From NCBI GenBank assembly GCA_963930775.1, contig OZ005705.1, positions 1,178,001-1,242,000 of the forward strand: a stretch of DNA of 64,000 nt, in the 5' to 3' direction. The notes under the pieces were generated by a model. That model did no database searches. It was not told the origin of the DNA and saw only the letters and a list, made by a program, of their open reading frames with translations. The position numbers were made by a program, and so were the translations under genes. The stretch comes from Cliona cf. orientalis. Lineage: Eukaryota > Porifera > Demospongiae > Clionaida > Clionaidae. The stretch's first letter is position 1; each line of letters opens with the position of its first letter. Of the stretch, positions 29,601 through 40,753 are shown in pieces.

Positions 29601-32184
29601 CAAATAATTAAGCAACTGACATAGTACTGTAAGACTAAATCTGCTATGTGATACCTTAAGTTGACTGTATATAGCTATGCAGTTATAGACGTACCTTGCC
29701 GACACTCTGAAGCTGCTATGCAGAGTGCAAGAATTGCTATGGCATGAAAGAAACACTCCATCTGATTGTTGTAGATACTAGCTCAATCTGAAATCTGCAA
29801 TAGTTTTGTACCAGTGGCTGCAGTTTTATACCAGCACATCTGCAAACCATACGCTTGTGCCTATGGTTGTAATAGTATAATTATTATACCTAATAAGGTT
29901 GAGATTTGGGATCATCATATCATAGTCTGGCCATGGGGGATTTCCATGTCAATTAGACAGACTACCTTAAGGAGATACTACAGTGCATGTTGTTTGTGGC
30001 TCAACTTTCAACCACTTCCCTAGTTAATGACCTATATGAAAAGAGATGCTATATTGGGGTGCATCCTGCAGCAAACTTAGAAAATAATCATGTGAGTACA
30101 GCATCATTCAGTTTTCACCACAGGCATACGTAATACCAAGGGCTTAGTAATATACTTACTTTGCACAAGCTATATTTAAATTTATTGTGGGTTAATGCTA
30201 TCAAGTTGGAGTTGTCAAGTTCTTCAAGACCGTGCATTAATTATTATGAAAGTACTTTCTGCATGTGCATAGTACTGATTTAATAACACTATTATACTGC
30301 ATCCACATCAACACAGACTTTACAAGTACATGCATATAGTATACACCATGCTTTGAAAAATAACAATGTCATATGCATAGCAATGCAAGAGGAAGTCACA
30401 TCATGTGATTTTGCAAGCACTGAGTAGGTGGAGGAGCAGGTGACGTAATCATATCAGCCAGTCGTGGTGTATTTTGACTATCTTTTTTGTCCTCTTTGGC
30501 TCAATCTGATAGGCATAGGCTGGGTTGCGGTGAAAGAAGTTCACAATTGTTCCGCTTCCATTACCACTTTCTTGCATTTTGTAGATGGAATCGTAGACAG
30601 GTTGATGCGTGTGATTTCTCTCGCTATCAGTCGTGATCGGACTTGGGAGGTTTCTAACTCTTCGCATTGCCTTGGCTTTGTAGCAGAGAATGACCCAGAG
30701 GAGTAACGATCCACCAAACATTAGTAAGATGAAGCATCCTAGTACGATCTCAACCATGGCCATGGTACTAAGAGCTCCTGTAGGTCTACTATCTTCTGGG
30801 AGGTTAGTTGGTTCGCTATCAGTGGATATTGAAAGGGTAGTTTCCATCCGAGGCATCTGTGGATGTGTCTCCGTTCCACTGCTGGTGGTGCTACTATCCA
30901 CTGTCATGGTGATATTCTCTGTAAAAATTAATAGACCAATGTAACTCGAAGTCTTGGTCAAGCAATTCACAAAATAATGAATTTCTTAATAATTTACTGC
31001 ATTTTCATATGCATGCATAGCCTCCAAATTTGAGTTAGATTACTGTTGCAATAATATTTACCTATGACCATGTTGAAGAGTCTGTAGTTTACTGTAGTTG
31101 GCGACCCCTTAACATTGATACGTATATCATCCTTCTTGTCTAAAGATATCTGAAACCCTAATCCGTAGTCTAATTGCCCAGGGTCCACTCCGAGTATCCT
31201 ATTCCTGCCTATGGAATAGATTCCAAATCCTCCACTTGTCCGTATCGATGGTTTAAACCAGTAGCTCTGATCTAACGGCTGTCTTAGGCAGCACATGTCA
31301 ATTCCACCACGATCAGAACACGAAGTAAAGTCTTGTGTCGTCATGTCGATCGTTCGTAATATTTCATAGCCTGTGGGAATTGGTTCTAACAAGACAAATG
31401 TGAATACTGGTCTCGTTGGTGTGAGAGTAGCTCTCTGGAAGCAGTACTCAAATGCTGTCACGTAGCCGGGGAATCGAGCTTGGTCATCTGCTGTCCAACT
31501 GTATATGAAGAGGGTGCTGATTGGTGTAATCTCTGGAGGACCAGTTCCTTGCAGTGTGACGCTTGGATAGAGTCCTGCAAAGTTATCACAAATTGAAAAA
31601 AGGACGATATCTAGCTAGCTGCCTGTTTAAGTGTACATGTAGTTGTTATGAACCACGGGTGAGCTGGTTACATTTTCTGCTTGCAGTAAGCTTTAAAAAT
31701 TGGTAGTGGTACATGTCCCTAGGGACTGCCTACATACATGTAGCTTACCTATACTTTTGCATAAAGATGCACCAAGTGCCAGTAGCAGCACAACGATACA
31801 ACAGTGATCTCTTCTCATGATTTACTCACTGGTGGGAAACTGGTAGATCTCATCTCTGACAGGCTGATTTTATTATAATGATTATTGCGTGGTATGGAAT
31901 GCGGATGATTAAAAGAAGTTCAAATGTGATTATAGGTTAATGCTTACTATTATTGGAAATTGTTGCTATCTACAGTTTGAGAGTTTGGCCGAATCAAGGA
32001 TATTAGTAGTACTAGAGCTTGGCCAAAGACAGATGAGTGGTTTTGACTACCATGTGTTCAATGAGCAACCCTTACATTCTTGACTTGTTTCACAATCATG
32101 TACTATTATTAAGAAAATAAAGTAGATGTGGCAAGCAAGAAAAAGAGGATCGAGAGAGAAAGGGGGGGGGGGGTGGATGGGGAG

Positions 32185-32222
<38 letters not shown>

Positions 32223-34442
32223 TGAAGTGATTCCATGATGTGACTATCTATACACACCATGCACATGCACACTCACCCCCAGTGCTGCGTAGCCTTGGCC
32301 TGCCTGCTCGCTCAGTGACTAACTTCAACTCTGCTCACGACACTAACTTCAACCGAGCCATTGACAAGTACTACGATGAGAACGGTGACTACATTTCTAC
32401 TGGAGACTCCATCTGGTATGCAAATGAGTGTGCTTCAGTCTCTGAAATACTCTTAAAAATTTGAAACATTGGGTCCCCTCAACGCCTTTTTCCCTTCTTT
32501 AGGAATTTCCATGTGTGGAATGATGTATGGATGGCTCGCCCCGATCTGCCCTCTGGGTTCGGTGGTTGGCAGGCTGTGGACGCTACCCCACAGGAGGAGA
32601 GCCCTCAGGGCGGAGGCTACAGGACTGGCCCCGCCTCCCTTCAGGCGGTCAAACTCGGACAGAGATTCAACTATGATGTCGAGTTTGTCATTAGTGAGGT
32701 ATGCACCCCAATAATAATTATTTGTAGTGCAGTTGAAATAATACCATATCAGATCGTATTCATAGCATATGGCCTACCATACAGAATGTCATAATAATAT
32801 TATTATTATGCAAGCAACCTGCACTCCATTCTCAGTCATAATAATATTCTTTTAGTCATAATTAATTTTGACAGTACTGCGGTACCCGGCCACATCAGCA
32901 GAAATCTAATTCCTCATCTTGGTGTTGGCTATCTTATCTTTATACTTACTTTACTCCCTGAGCATAGGGCTGAAATTTTGATCCCCCTATGCCACTACAG
33001 TATCAATATATCTATGCATGTATGTGCACAGGTGAATGCTGATGTACGAACCTACGTTGTGAACACTGACAAGTCCCTGACACTAGTCGATGTGAACACG
33101 ACACACGTTGGCAAGAAGATGAGCACCAAGGCTATCGGTAGCGCTGACCGACAAGACGTCACTGACCAGTACAAGTTTGAAGAGGGCTCATCATCTGAAA
33201 GAGCTGCACTGCTTGGTAAGAGTCAGATATAACAAATTTTCCAAGAGACTATTCCTTGATCGTTGCAATTTTTCGTGATATAGCTGGTAAGTCTGAGTCA
33301 AGCAAGGCACTGGGCTTGGAATTGACCCTTGATGATAGTGTCCGCATTGGAGATGATTTTTCAGCGAAGGTTACAGTCACCAATAAGAGCTCAGCCACAA
33401 AGTATGTTATGCAACTGTGCTGTGATAAACTGACATGATGATTTCTCTCTCTCTCTCTCTCTCCGCGCTCCCTCCCTCCTCTCTCCCTCTCTCTCCCTCC
33501 CCTATTAGGGAGCTAAAGGTCAGCATCAATGCCCGCATCATGTCGTATACTGGAGCAGTTGGGCAACTTGTCAAGGGTCTGCAGAAATTTCACATCTTTA
33601 GTGGTGGAGAGAGTAAGTACTATATGGATTGATACTGCAACAAGATATGACTCCTCTCTCTCTCTCTCCCCTCATTAGCTAAAAACATTGACTTGGACAT
33701 TGATGATGTTGACTACCTCCGCATCTTGGAGGGAGGAAACTTCATTCACTTTGTTGCCATAGTATACGATGCCGCTGACAAACTGTCTGTTGTCAAAACA
33801 GCCAACTACAGGCTGAGGGTGAGTCCAAGCCAAGATCCTCCCAAATACTGCATGATTAGGGATGTGCGTCATAGCCAATTGTATAGTCATTCTCATAACA
33901 TTCTCAACTAGATCAAAGAGAAATTTAATAACAAGCATGTTTTTTTAGCCACTGAGTCAGGATGATACTACATGCATGTATTTTGTATTATGTATCCGCT
34001 ATTCTTGTTTGTTTTGTCTTGCGCAGACTCCTGATGTTATAGTCAAGGTTCCTGAGGGTGGTCTCAAGCTCTACCAGCCAGCTACCATCCAGGTCTCCTT
34101 CACCAATCCACTCAGGACCACACTCACCGGAGGGAAGTTTGTGCTCCATGGAGAGGGCTTTGTTCAGGATGCCACCCTTGAAATTCCGTGAGTAAAAAAA
34201 ATATTCATTATACGGTGACATAATAATAATTATATCCAGAATTAAATTTGACCGTTGGTTCGCTGTGGCATGGTCCATGTATGTATATTATGTGTGTGTG
34301 TAGGCGTGTGCCATCGAAGGGTGTTGCTTTTGCTGAGCTCAGCACTATCCCCGTGAAGCAAGGTCAGGTGGGGCTAGTTGTGACGTTTGCGTCTGACCAG
34401 CTCATCGATGTCATTGGTATCGTCAACACTCAAGTCCAGTAG
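17625..34442 (+). CDS. Tandem double transglutaminase, one 1,325-residue protein with two catalytic units
   Basis: Predicted calcium-dependent protein-glutamine gamma-glutamyltransferase with two complete copies of the family architecture. Exons: 17625-17885, 18565-19238, 19486-19681, 20268-20402, 20540-20754, 21030-21253, 21971-22081, 22394-22539, 22931-23132, 23460-23607, 24022-24116, 24343-24539, 24763-24961, 32283-32415, 32503-32698, 33032-33215, 33284-33401, 33509-33612, 33679-33818, 34027-34187 and 34304-34442. They total 3,978 nt with every phase consistent. Each unit has an N-terminal beta-sandwich, a core and two C-terminal beta-barrels. Triads: Cys254 (YGQCWVFSG), His315, Asp338; and Cys925 (YAQCWVFSG), His982, Asp1005. 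Exon 9 codes the end of unit 1 and the start of unit 2 without a break, so this is a fusion, not two genes. The N-terminus MGNGSSSS suits N-myristoylation. Intron 13 carries three opposite-strand genes. Confidence 0.88.
25000..26200. repeat. Repeat-rich first part of transglutaminase intron 13
   Basis: A motif around GCCTGCCTCYGTTTTTCAGG followed by CGGGAAAGAGTGTACC or close variants appears at about 25385 and 26070 in direct orientation, and near 25865-25910 inverted. These look like decayed copies of one element. No gene is seen here. Confidence 0.6.
25914..26033. mobile_element. Short foldback MITE
   Basis: The left arm CACTGTAAAAACTTAGGTGG and the right arm ending TTTTTACAGTG form inverted repeats of about 44 bp with a few mismatches, enclosing a short loop that is itself partly palindromic (CACACCAATTGCCCATTTGGTGTG). 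Non-coding, about 120 bp. Confidence 0.8.
26257..27712 (-). CDS. Single-pass membrane protein of an unnamed family, member A, nested in transglutaminase intron 13
   Basis: Three exons (27712-27646, 27575-27048, 26837-26257; both introns phase 1) give 391 residues. Order: signal peptide ([18 protein letters not shown]); an ectodomain of about 175 residues with [31 protein letters not shown] and YRMFNFVIG; a Thr/Pro/Ser stalk built from about six 11-residue [15 protein letters not shown] repeats, probably O-glycosylated; one membrane segment ([20 protein letters not shown]); and a short tail ending [11 protein letters not shown] do not recognise the ectodomain family; four Cys are shared with members B-D. 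Unlike B, this tail has SESIREG instead of YESIREG and NSEY instead of NPAY. Its ectodomain exon is very close to that of B, so the A/B duplication is recent. Confidence 0.85.
26630..26828. repeat. 33-bp coding minisatellite
   Basis: Tandem 33-bp units (plus-strand core GGATCAGTGATTTCCGGAGT, then TGTAGGGCTGTTA) encode the 11-residue DPxSPTTPxxT stalk repeats of member A. The unit length is a multiple of three, so copy-number change keeps the frame. The neighbouring member B has only one recognisable remnant (DNSPVTPDL). Confidence 0.93.
28293..29761 (-). CDS. Single-pass membrane protein of the same family, member B
   Basis: Three exons (29761-29695, 29592-29059, 28900-28293) give 402 residues with the same phases as member A. 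Signal peptide [18 protein letters not shown]. The ectodomain is nearly the same as that of A, with conserved Cys in [12 protein letters not shown] and TCC. The stalk is short and lacks the repeat array. The membrane segment is around [20 protein letters not shown]. The cytoplasmic tail is longer than in A and has IYESIREG and [20 protein letters not shown] fits the NPxY consensus used by PTB-domain adaptors and clathrin-mediated endocytosis. Function is unknown; a surface receptor or adhesion role is an inference from the architecture only. Confidence 0.85.
30449..31818 (-). CDS. Single-pass membrane protein of the same family, member C
   Basis: Three exons (31818-31749, 31574-31062, 30918-30449), 350 residues, same phase pattern. 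Signal peptide around [15 protein letters not shown]. The ectodomain is clearly homologous but diverged from A and B ([42 protein letters not shown]). The stalk is Ser/Thr-rich without repeats. The membrane segment is around [20 protein letters not shown]. The tail has VYDSIYKM and [11 protein letters not shown] and ends in a basic stretch. It is the last of the three genes inside the transglutaminase intron; its start codon lies 465 bp before the next transglutaminase exon. Molecular role unknown. Confidence 0.85.
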
Positions 34443-34566
34443 AAGATACCAGGAATATAATATACTATATCATGGATTTCAAACTTTGACTTCAATAGTC
34501 ACATAGAACTATATTATATTTCTTGCTGAATTATTTTTTTGTCAAGATTATTAGTTTTAGTTGGAT

Positions 34567-34572
34567 AATAAA
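34567..34572 (+). promoter_or_regulatory. Candidate polyadenylation signal of the transglutaminase gene
   Basis: AATAAA lies 125 bp after the TAG stop codon, the first canonical hexamer downstream on that strand. Confidence 0.5.
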
Positions 34573-34862
34573 GCAGAAATTGGGGCATAGGGATTCGTGC
34601 AATAATTATTGTTTGATCAATCTGGCATCACCACAACGAGCCTTCATGCAGATTCCAACCCACTATCCATACTGATGTGTGTGAGCATAAGCATACGATA
34701 TGCATGGATGTGCCTATGCATGTATCATGTATAGTGTCTGTAAGATTATTAATTTTGGCTATAGCTCGTGATCGATCTGATTATAAAACTGCATGACATC
34801 GTAATACTCCTATCAATCAGGTGGGCTTGCGACACTAGTACTCTGATCTCACAAATATAGCC

Positions 34863-36110
34863 ATGTGTGTATGTAGTACAGTGCAGTTATGTCTTCTGAT
34901 ACTAGTAGTATTCCCATACCATGACTAGTATGTATACAATGTCTGTACTGGGTGTGCCATTAATTTCCTGTCGATGGTACTGGGAGCCAAGAAAAGCATC
35001 CTCAGCAGTGTCAAATTTTTCAGAATGCAGGGTCTGATTCTTATCACATGACAGTGGGGAATTCCCTTAATGTGAGCCTGGTAAAGGCCCAGTCCCAATC
35101 ATACATACATGAACAAATGTGACTGGGATCGGGGTTGACCCTATTCTAATTATTAATGTACATTTCAATACCAAATTGGCTTCAATATCTGAACTTGTGG
35201 TTATTATGTGAATAACAGTGATGTAAGCATGCATTTTATTTGCGCACTAGCTGCCAGTAGCTAATTGTCATTGTCTGAGCATGAGAGAACATGAGCAAAA
35301 AGAAATAATATGGTATAGCTACAGCCAGCCAGCTGTTGCTTGAGTACAAAAAGATCATACAAGGCAAAAAATTAGCTACTGACTGAGTGTGTACCTATGA
35401 GCCATATATATTGCCCTGCTAAGGAGTGGGAGGAAGTATCTTGGTGTAGGAGTTAGCCTTAGCTAAGCCTCATGTTGATACCGCTGGATTCGTATGTGTA
35501 TGTAGTACAGTGCAGTTATGTCTTCAAGCATGCCCTATAATATTATATACTAGTAGCATTATGACTAGTCGTATACAATGTCTGTACTGGGTGTGCCATT
35601 AATTTCCTGTCTTAACAATGTCAAATTTTTCAAAATGCAGGGTCTGACTGTTATGACAGTGGGGAATTCCCTTAACGTAGGCCTGGTAAATTAAAGGCCC
35701 AGTCCCAATCATACAATACATGAACAAACATGTCTGGGGGTGACCCTATTCTAATTATTAATCTATACATTTCAATACCAAATTGGCTTCAATTAAGATT
35801 ATTAAAATAATTATTATTATGAATAACAATGATGTGCATGCAGTTTATTTGCACACTAGCTGCCAGTAATTGTCATTGTCTGAGCATGAGAGAACACGAG
35901 CAATAAGAAATAAAAATCGTATGGTATACAGCCAGCCAGCTGTTGCTTGAGTACGAAAAGATCATATAATATTATACAAGGCAAAAAGTTAGCTACAGAC
36001 TGATCTGTATATAGCAATGAGCTATATATTGCGCTGCTAAGGAGTAGGAGGAAGTATCTTGGTGTAGGAGTTCACCTTGCCAAGCCTCTCGTTGATACTG
36101 TTGGATTCAT
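34863..36110. repeat. Tandem duplication of about 620 bp covering the 3' end and flank of member D
   Basis: Copy 1 (about 34863-35491) and copy 2 (about 35492-36110) share, in order, ATGTAGTACAGTGCAGTTAT, CTGTACTGGGTGTGCCATTA, AATGCAGGGTCTGA, GAGCATGAGAGAACA and GAAAAGATCATA. Copy 2 runs into the live C-terminal codons of member D; copy 1 ends in a dead version of them. Intergenic DNA at 34443-34862 holds nothing else I recognise. Confidence 0.85.
35419..35493 (-). pseudogene. Relic of the C-terminal codons of member D
   Basis: The minus strand aligns with the last 25 or so codons of member D (YESNSINERLGKVNSYTKILPPTP) but has an indel after MRLS that puts TAA in frame. Only the extreme 3' end of the gene is present. 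It arose with the adjacent 620-bp tandem duplication and is not expected to be translated. Confidence 0.75.
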
Positions 36111-37604
36111 ATGCGTCTTCAACCTCGGACTGTTCTTGGCATCCATAGGCAGGGTTCCTATCCAATACCACTGGTGGCACTCTATGTATGTTGTCTATGG
36201 GTAGAGTATAGTAGCTACTGTCATACGAGCGTCGGTCTGAGTCCTCGGCATTGGCACTATTAGTGCACGAGTTTGGCATAGCCCGAGTGTACAAAACAGA
36301 TCCGTAGCCTACTGTTGCTTGGTCCATTTCACTAGATTGATTTTCATTTGTCACATCACTCGTTTTCCCTGGTTTCTTGGCTCTATAACACAAGTAGATC
36401 ATGATAGCTAGGATTACAATGTGCAGCAGCACAAAGATGCTTCCTCCGATGACTGAAGCCACTATAGTGATCGATGTGTTATTTGGAGCACTAGCTCTTC
36501 GATCTAGTGCGCTTTCTTCATCTGTTACAGCTATGGGCAGTTCTTGACTGGCAGAAGTACTGCCAACTGGTGGGATCACTGTGGTGGCACTGGGTGCAGA
36601 TGATGTACGAGACGAATGATTAATCATTTCGGGATCCGTAGCTACGCTTATGGGTGACGAATTTGGTGTGATAGTTGTAGTAATGGTGTCAGTCACGGCC
36701 AATACCTCAGTTTGGGAGCTGCCATTTCCTTCACCATCAGATACCGATGGGCCACTGTTCGTTGGCTCTGTGGTGGCACTATTTGATGACTCTGAAAAGT
36801 AATTAGACATCATACGCATAATACATGCTTACTAGTAGGTATTACTAGATTTAGAATTGATGATTACAAACTTACCTATTACAAAGTTGAATATTTGATA
36901 GTTTATTATAGTCGTGTCAGTTGGACTCAGGGCAATGAAACCGTTTTGAATTATACTGATAGAGAATTGAAAGCCCAGTGTGCTTGTTTGCGGCCCTGGC
37001 TGGTAACCAAGTATACTATTTTCTCCAGTGGCGTATATTCCAAATGCCTCAATCCCAGACACTGATGGCACCGAGTACTGATTCTTCAGTCCCAGTATCC
37101 GTCTCTCGCAGCAGGTGTTGATTCCTCCACGATAAGAGCATGAGCTGAAGTCCTTTGTATACACTCGGATAGTGTTGGAGATCTTATAACCATTGTTCAG
37201 TGGTTTTAGCAGCAGGAGAGTGAAGACTGGCTGGATATGTGTCGAAGAGGTGAATGGTCTCTGGAAGCAGTACTCAACTGCTGTCACGTTACCGGGGAAC
37301 CTTGCTTGCTCCTCCAGGGGCCAAGTGTATATGTACAGATTGAAGGGTGCAATCACTGCTGGTGTTCCAGTCTCTTCCAGCAACACATTAGGATAGAGAC
37401 CTATAACAAAATTTATTAAATAGAGCATGCACTATTACATTTCTTAGCACTAGTATAAGTCTTATAACATATAATTAATAATGCACATCAACAATGGACA
37501 TTGAGTCAATGACTAGTGGCCTGGAATTATATTTACTCACCTATACTGCTGTATGCAGCTGAGCCAAAGAGCAGAAGTAGGAGTACAGAACAGTAATTTT
37601 TCAT
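36037..37604 (-). CDS. Single-pass membrane protein of the same family, member D
   Basis: Three exons (37604-37541, 37400-36876, 36791-36037), 447 residues, with the same phases as A-C. Signal peptide MKNYCSVLLLLLFGSAAYSS. The ectodomain carries GLYPNV, NLYIYTWP, TAVEYCFQ, SCSYRGGINTCC and YQIFNFVIG. It has the longest stalk of the four (about 110 Ser/Thr-rich residues), then a membrane segment around SVIGGSIFVLLHIVILAIMI. The tail is Tyr-rich (VGYGSVLY, RRSYDSSYYTL, DRNPAYGCQEQ) and ends Pro-rich (KILPPTP). It lies just outside the transglutaminase gene, tail to tail with it, so the array probably spread across the host gene's last exons or was split by it. Confidence 0.85.
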
Positions 37605-38189
37605 GCCGATCTGCTAACTGTGATAAAGAGTTAATGATTAATCACTTGTACATATAGCTACAGCAAGAATGGCAAGGTTGGCTATATAGTACGGTGGTAT
37701 ATACTGGTCTTCAATGGCTTACTCAGTTCTGTAGTGATGTGGGGTGGTAGCAGTCCGTCCCTTTTTAGTGTTTTCAAACTTCAAATTAGATCATGCCAAG
37801 AGCTCAATACCATATAATGGCAAAACACTAGACTACTCATGATTGATTGGCTGTCATTGTGAATGAGTGCACGAGCTTCTCATAATAGCTATATATAGCC
37901 CATATAATGATTGCAGATATTGTTGCTGGCTTGCATTCAACTTGTCGTGACCCATCACGCGCTGATGCATGGTTCAGTCTGAGCTAGCTGAAATTGTCCA
38001 CCTGGCCAATCTTAATTTTTCTATATATTCTCATCTCAACTAGTACTATTTATTATCTCAAATATAAGACATAAGCCTATCTACCTTCATCAGTAAGCTT
38101 ACTACCAAGAGTACTACTGTACTAGAGCATGTGAGGGTATACTGGGGGCGGGGCTGGAGGTGGGGCAAACAGTGACTGCAAAAAAGGAA
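37605..38189. other. Divergent intergenic region, member D and the PLP enzyme gene
   Basis: AT-rich interval between divergent start codons, presumably holding both promoters. No gene or repeat family recognised. Confidence 0.4.
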
Positions 38190-40640
38190 ATGGCGTTGAG
38201 GAGCAGCTATGGAAGGATAAGCAGTTACCTACCACCAGCGTGGGCCAGAGATCTCAAAGTCATCCCCAGAGCTGGAAGAGTGGAGGTAGAGATGCAGAGC
38301 CAGTTACTGTATGAGTCTCCATGAAAATAATTTTTTTTTATGTAGCTGTGCATGAAGCCCACTCCAATCCACAAATGGTCTCTCCCTGGTGTGCCTAGCG
38401 GGTTCCAGGTCTCGGTGAAGAGAGATGATCTCACTGGCAGCACTCTCACTGGAAATAAAGTGAGAAAACCACTATAAATACTGTTAATGAATTGGGTAAA
38501 TTAGCCTCTGCTATCTTCATGAAAATTAACTAGCGTGCATTAGCATACTCCTGCTGATTTACACTTCATTTGGCAGGTTCGTAAGCTAGAGTTCCTACTG
38601 GCCGATGCCATCAAGCAGGGCTGTGACAGTGTGATCACTTTTGGCGGCCTCCAGTCCAATCATGTTTGTGCGACGGTGCTTGCCGCAAGAGAGGTGGGTC
38701 TTCAAACTCATGTCATGGTCCTGAACCCCACACCAGAGGAGGACGTCACGCTCACTTGTGAGGGGAACTTGTTGCTGAACCGTCTTGCCGGGGCCAAACT
38801 GATCATCTTTCCAACTAGGACTGATATCACTAGAGCTGAACACTTGAAGGTTATCCACGAACGAATGAAAGAGTATGCTCAAAAATTAAGGTAAAATTGC
38901 CAATAGTTTGTGTATTATATTTTAGTGTTGATGTACATACAATCCTAACTTGAATGTTTTGCATATACAGTGGTGAAGGGCACAAAGCTTATGTAATTCC
39001 AGCCGGTGGATCATCCACTCTTGGTGCCTGGGGCTACATCGATGCATTCAATGAAATGATACAACAGGTATATTGATTAATGACTGCAGTACATGTAACC
39101 ACACACAAGCCTCAGTTCCCAGTATTTTTTCTGGTATACCGAATGGGATATAATTATCATGGAACAGGGCACACGGTCTATAGAAAACACTCTCAGGGTA
39201 TTAAGTACGGATATTTGCAGACAGAAACCCCCACTGTGCTCCTCTGCTTTATTTGCTGAATGTGTAGAATAGAGGGATGGGAATCGTGATGGGAAGGGGA
39301 GGATGCTGCAGTGAAATAGAGTTGGCAAACATTAATAATATAATATTACAGCTAGATCAAGAGGCCCTGATTATTTCCTTGTTTGGTAGCTATAATTCAA
39401 CAATATTTTTGGATGTAGGGTGTTCTTGAGGAGTTTGATGATCTGTTTGTGGCTGCTGGCTCCGCTGGAACAATCTGTGGACTGGCCATTGCTAAATACC
39501 TCTCTGGAGCTAACATCAAGTCAGTAACAGCTTTACACTAATAATTCGATCTTTGTCTGAAGTGATATTGGAGGATCGATATTGGTTCCTGTAATCACTT
39601 GACAATGTTTTCTTTGTGCAAAAGCTTAAAATTGATAGATTTGCCAGTACTCTATTATAGCCAGCCACCCTATACCCCCTTTATCTCATAAAATGTAATG
39701 TCTAAATCAGCCCCCATATGTATGGATCCTTATCCCACAATCATTATACACAGGCTCCATGCTGTGGCAACACACAACACTGAGGAATTCATCTATGATC
39801 ATGTGGACAGCCACCTTCGTGAGCTGGGTCTGCCTCCTGAAGCCAACGCTCGTGAGCTGGTTGATGCTGTCATGGGCTACACTGGGAGGGGATATGCCCA
39901 CTCCACACAGGAAGAATTAGGTAGGGTTGTAAACAACAACCGCAAGCTACAGTAACATCAGGTTCTATTATAGGGCCGCACTAGCTAACGTGAGCATGGC
40001 ACCTGCCTGAACCATAGGCGTAGGAAGATGATTTGGTAAACAGGTGCTCTGATACCTACGTGTACACTAAATCGATAACATAAAAAAAACACTTCAGAGC
40101 AAAGTGTGACTTTGTGTGTGTTCCACTCAGAAATTTCATGGGTGCACCCATGCTTCCTACGCCAGTATGAACTATAGCTGCATGTGGCATATAGAAGACC
40201 AACTGAGTACCACAGTCAGTGTGCCAGGCATTGGAGCCGATAATCAGCGTGTGGGACTCAATTAAGCCCTTTCAAGAGCAACTTGATGTGATAGTGTGGT
40301 AGTGATTCTGTCTTACTCTCATTAATTTTTCAACAGAGCTGATAGTGGATGTGTGCAGTGCCACCGGAGTGCCCCTCGACCCTGAATTTTGTGTCAAAGG
40401 AGTGAGAGGAATGCTTGGAGAGATGAAAGCAAATCCCGGCAGATTTGCTGGGAGAAGAGTACTCTTCCTGCACTCAGGTATAATAGCTCAATGTTGATAT
40501 ATAAGCCATGACTGGAGTTTATGTCACTTGCAGGTGGTTCCTATGGACTCTTTGACGGGAGAATTGATGAAGTTGTCAAAAATAGACCAGAAGCTAATCA
40601 AATACTTAAATCTAGTGATATATTTCCAGTCAGAGATTGA
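38190..40640 (+). CDS. D-cysteine desulfhydrase / ACC-deaminase-family PLP enzyme
   Basis: A fold-type II PLP enzyme that in characterised relatives cleaves D-cysteine to pyruvate, H2S and ammonia, or deaminates 1-aminocyclopropane-1-carboxylate. Eight phase-consistent exons: 38190-38285, 38346-38459, 38577-38890, 38971-39067, 39419-39519, 39754-39920, 40337-40477 and 40534-40640. They give 378 residues, normal for the family. Visible motifs are PPAWARDL, PTPIHKWSLPG, KRDDLTGSTLTGNKVRK with the PLP-binding Lys at about residue 70, FGGLQSNH, IPAGGSSTLGAWGY, AAGSAGTICGL, MGYTGRGYA and FLHSGGSYGLFD. No targeting peptide is obvious. D-cysteine is favoured over ACC on general likeness, without proof. 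The next gene starts 113 bp downstream on the same strand. Confidence 0.92.
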
Positions 40641-40753
40641 ACATGAATTATGGATTAATTTTGTAGTATATACAGCCTACTGTGCATGCCACGCCCCCAT
40701 CCCTGTTGTCTGGATAGACGCCACGCCTCCCTTCTGCAAGTTCTTGCACTAGG

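Noticed and set aside
17625..34442. Reading the region as two separate transglutaminase genes
   Set aside because: Exon 22931-23132 bridges the end of unit 1 and the start of unit 2 in frame, there is no stop between them, and all phases agree through the 7.3-kb intron. Left open for transcript testing.
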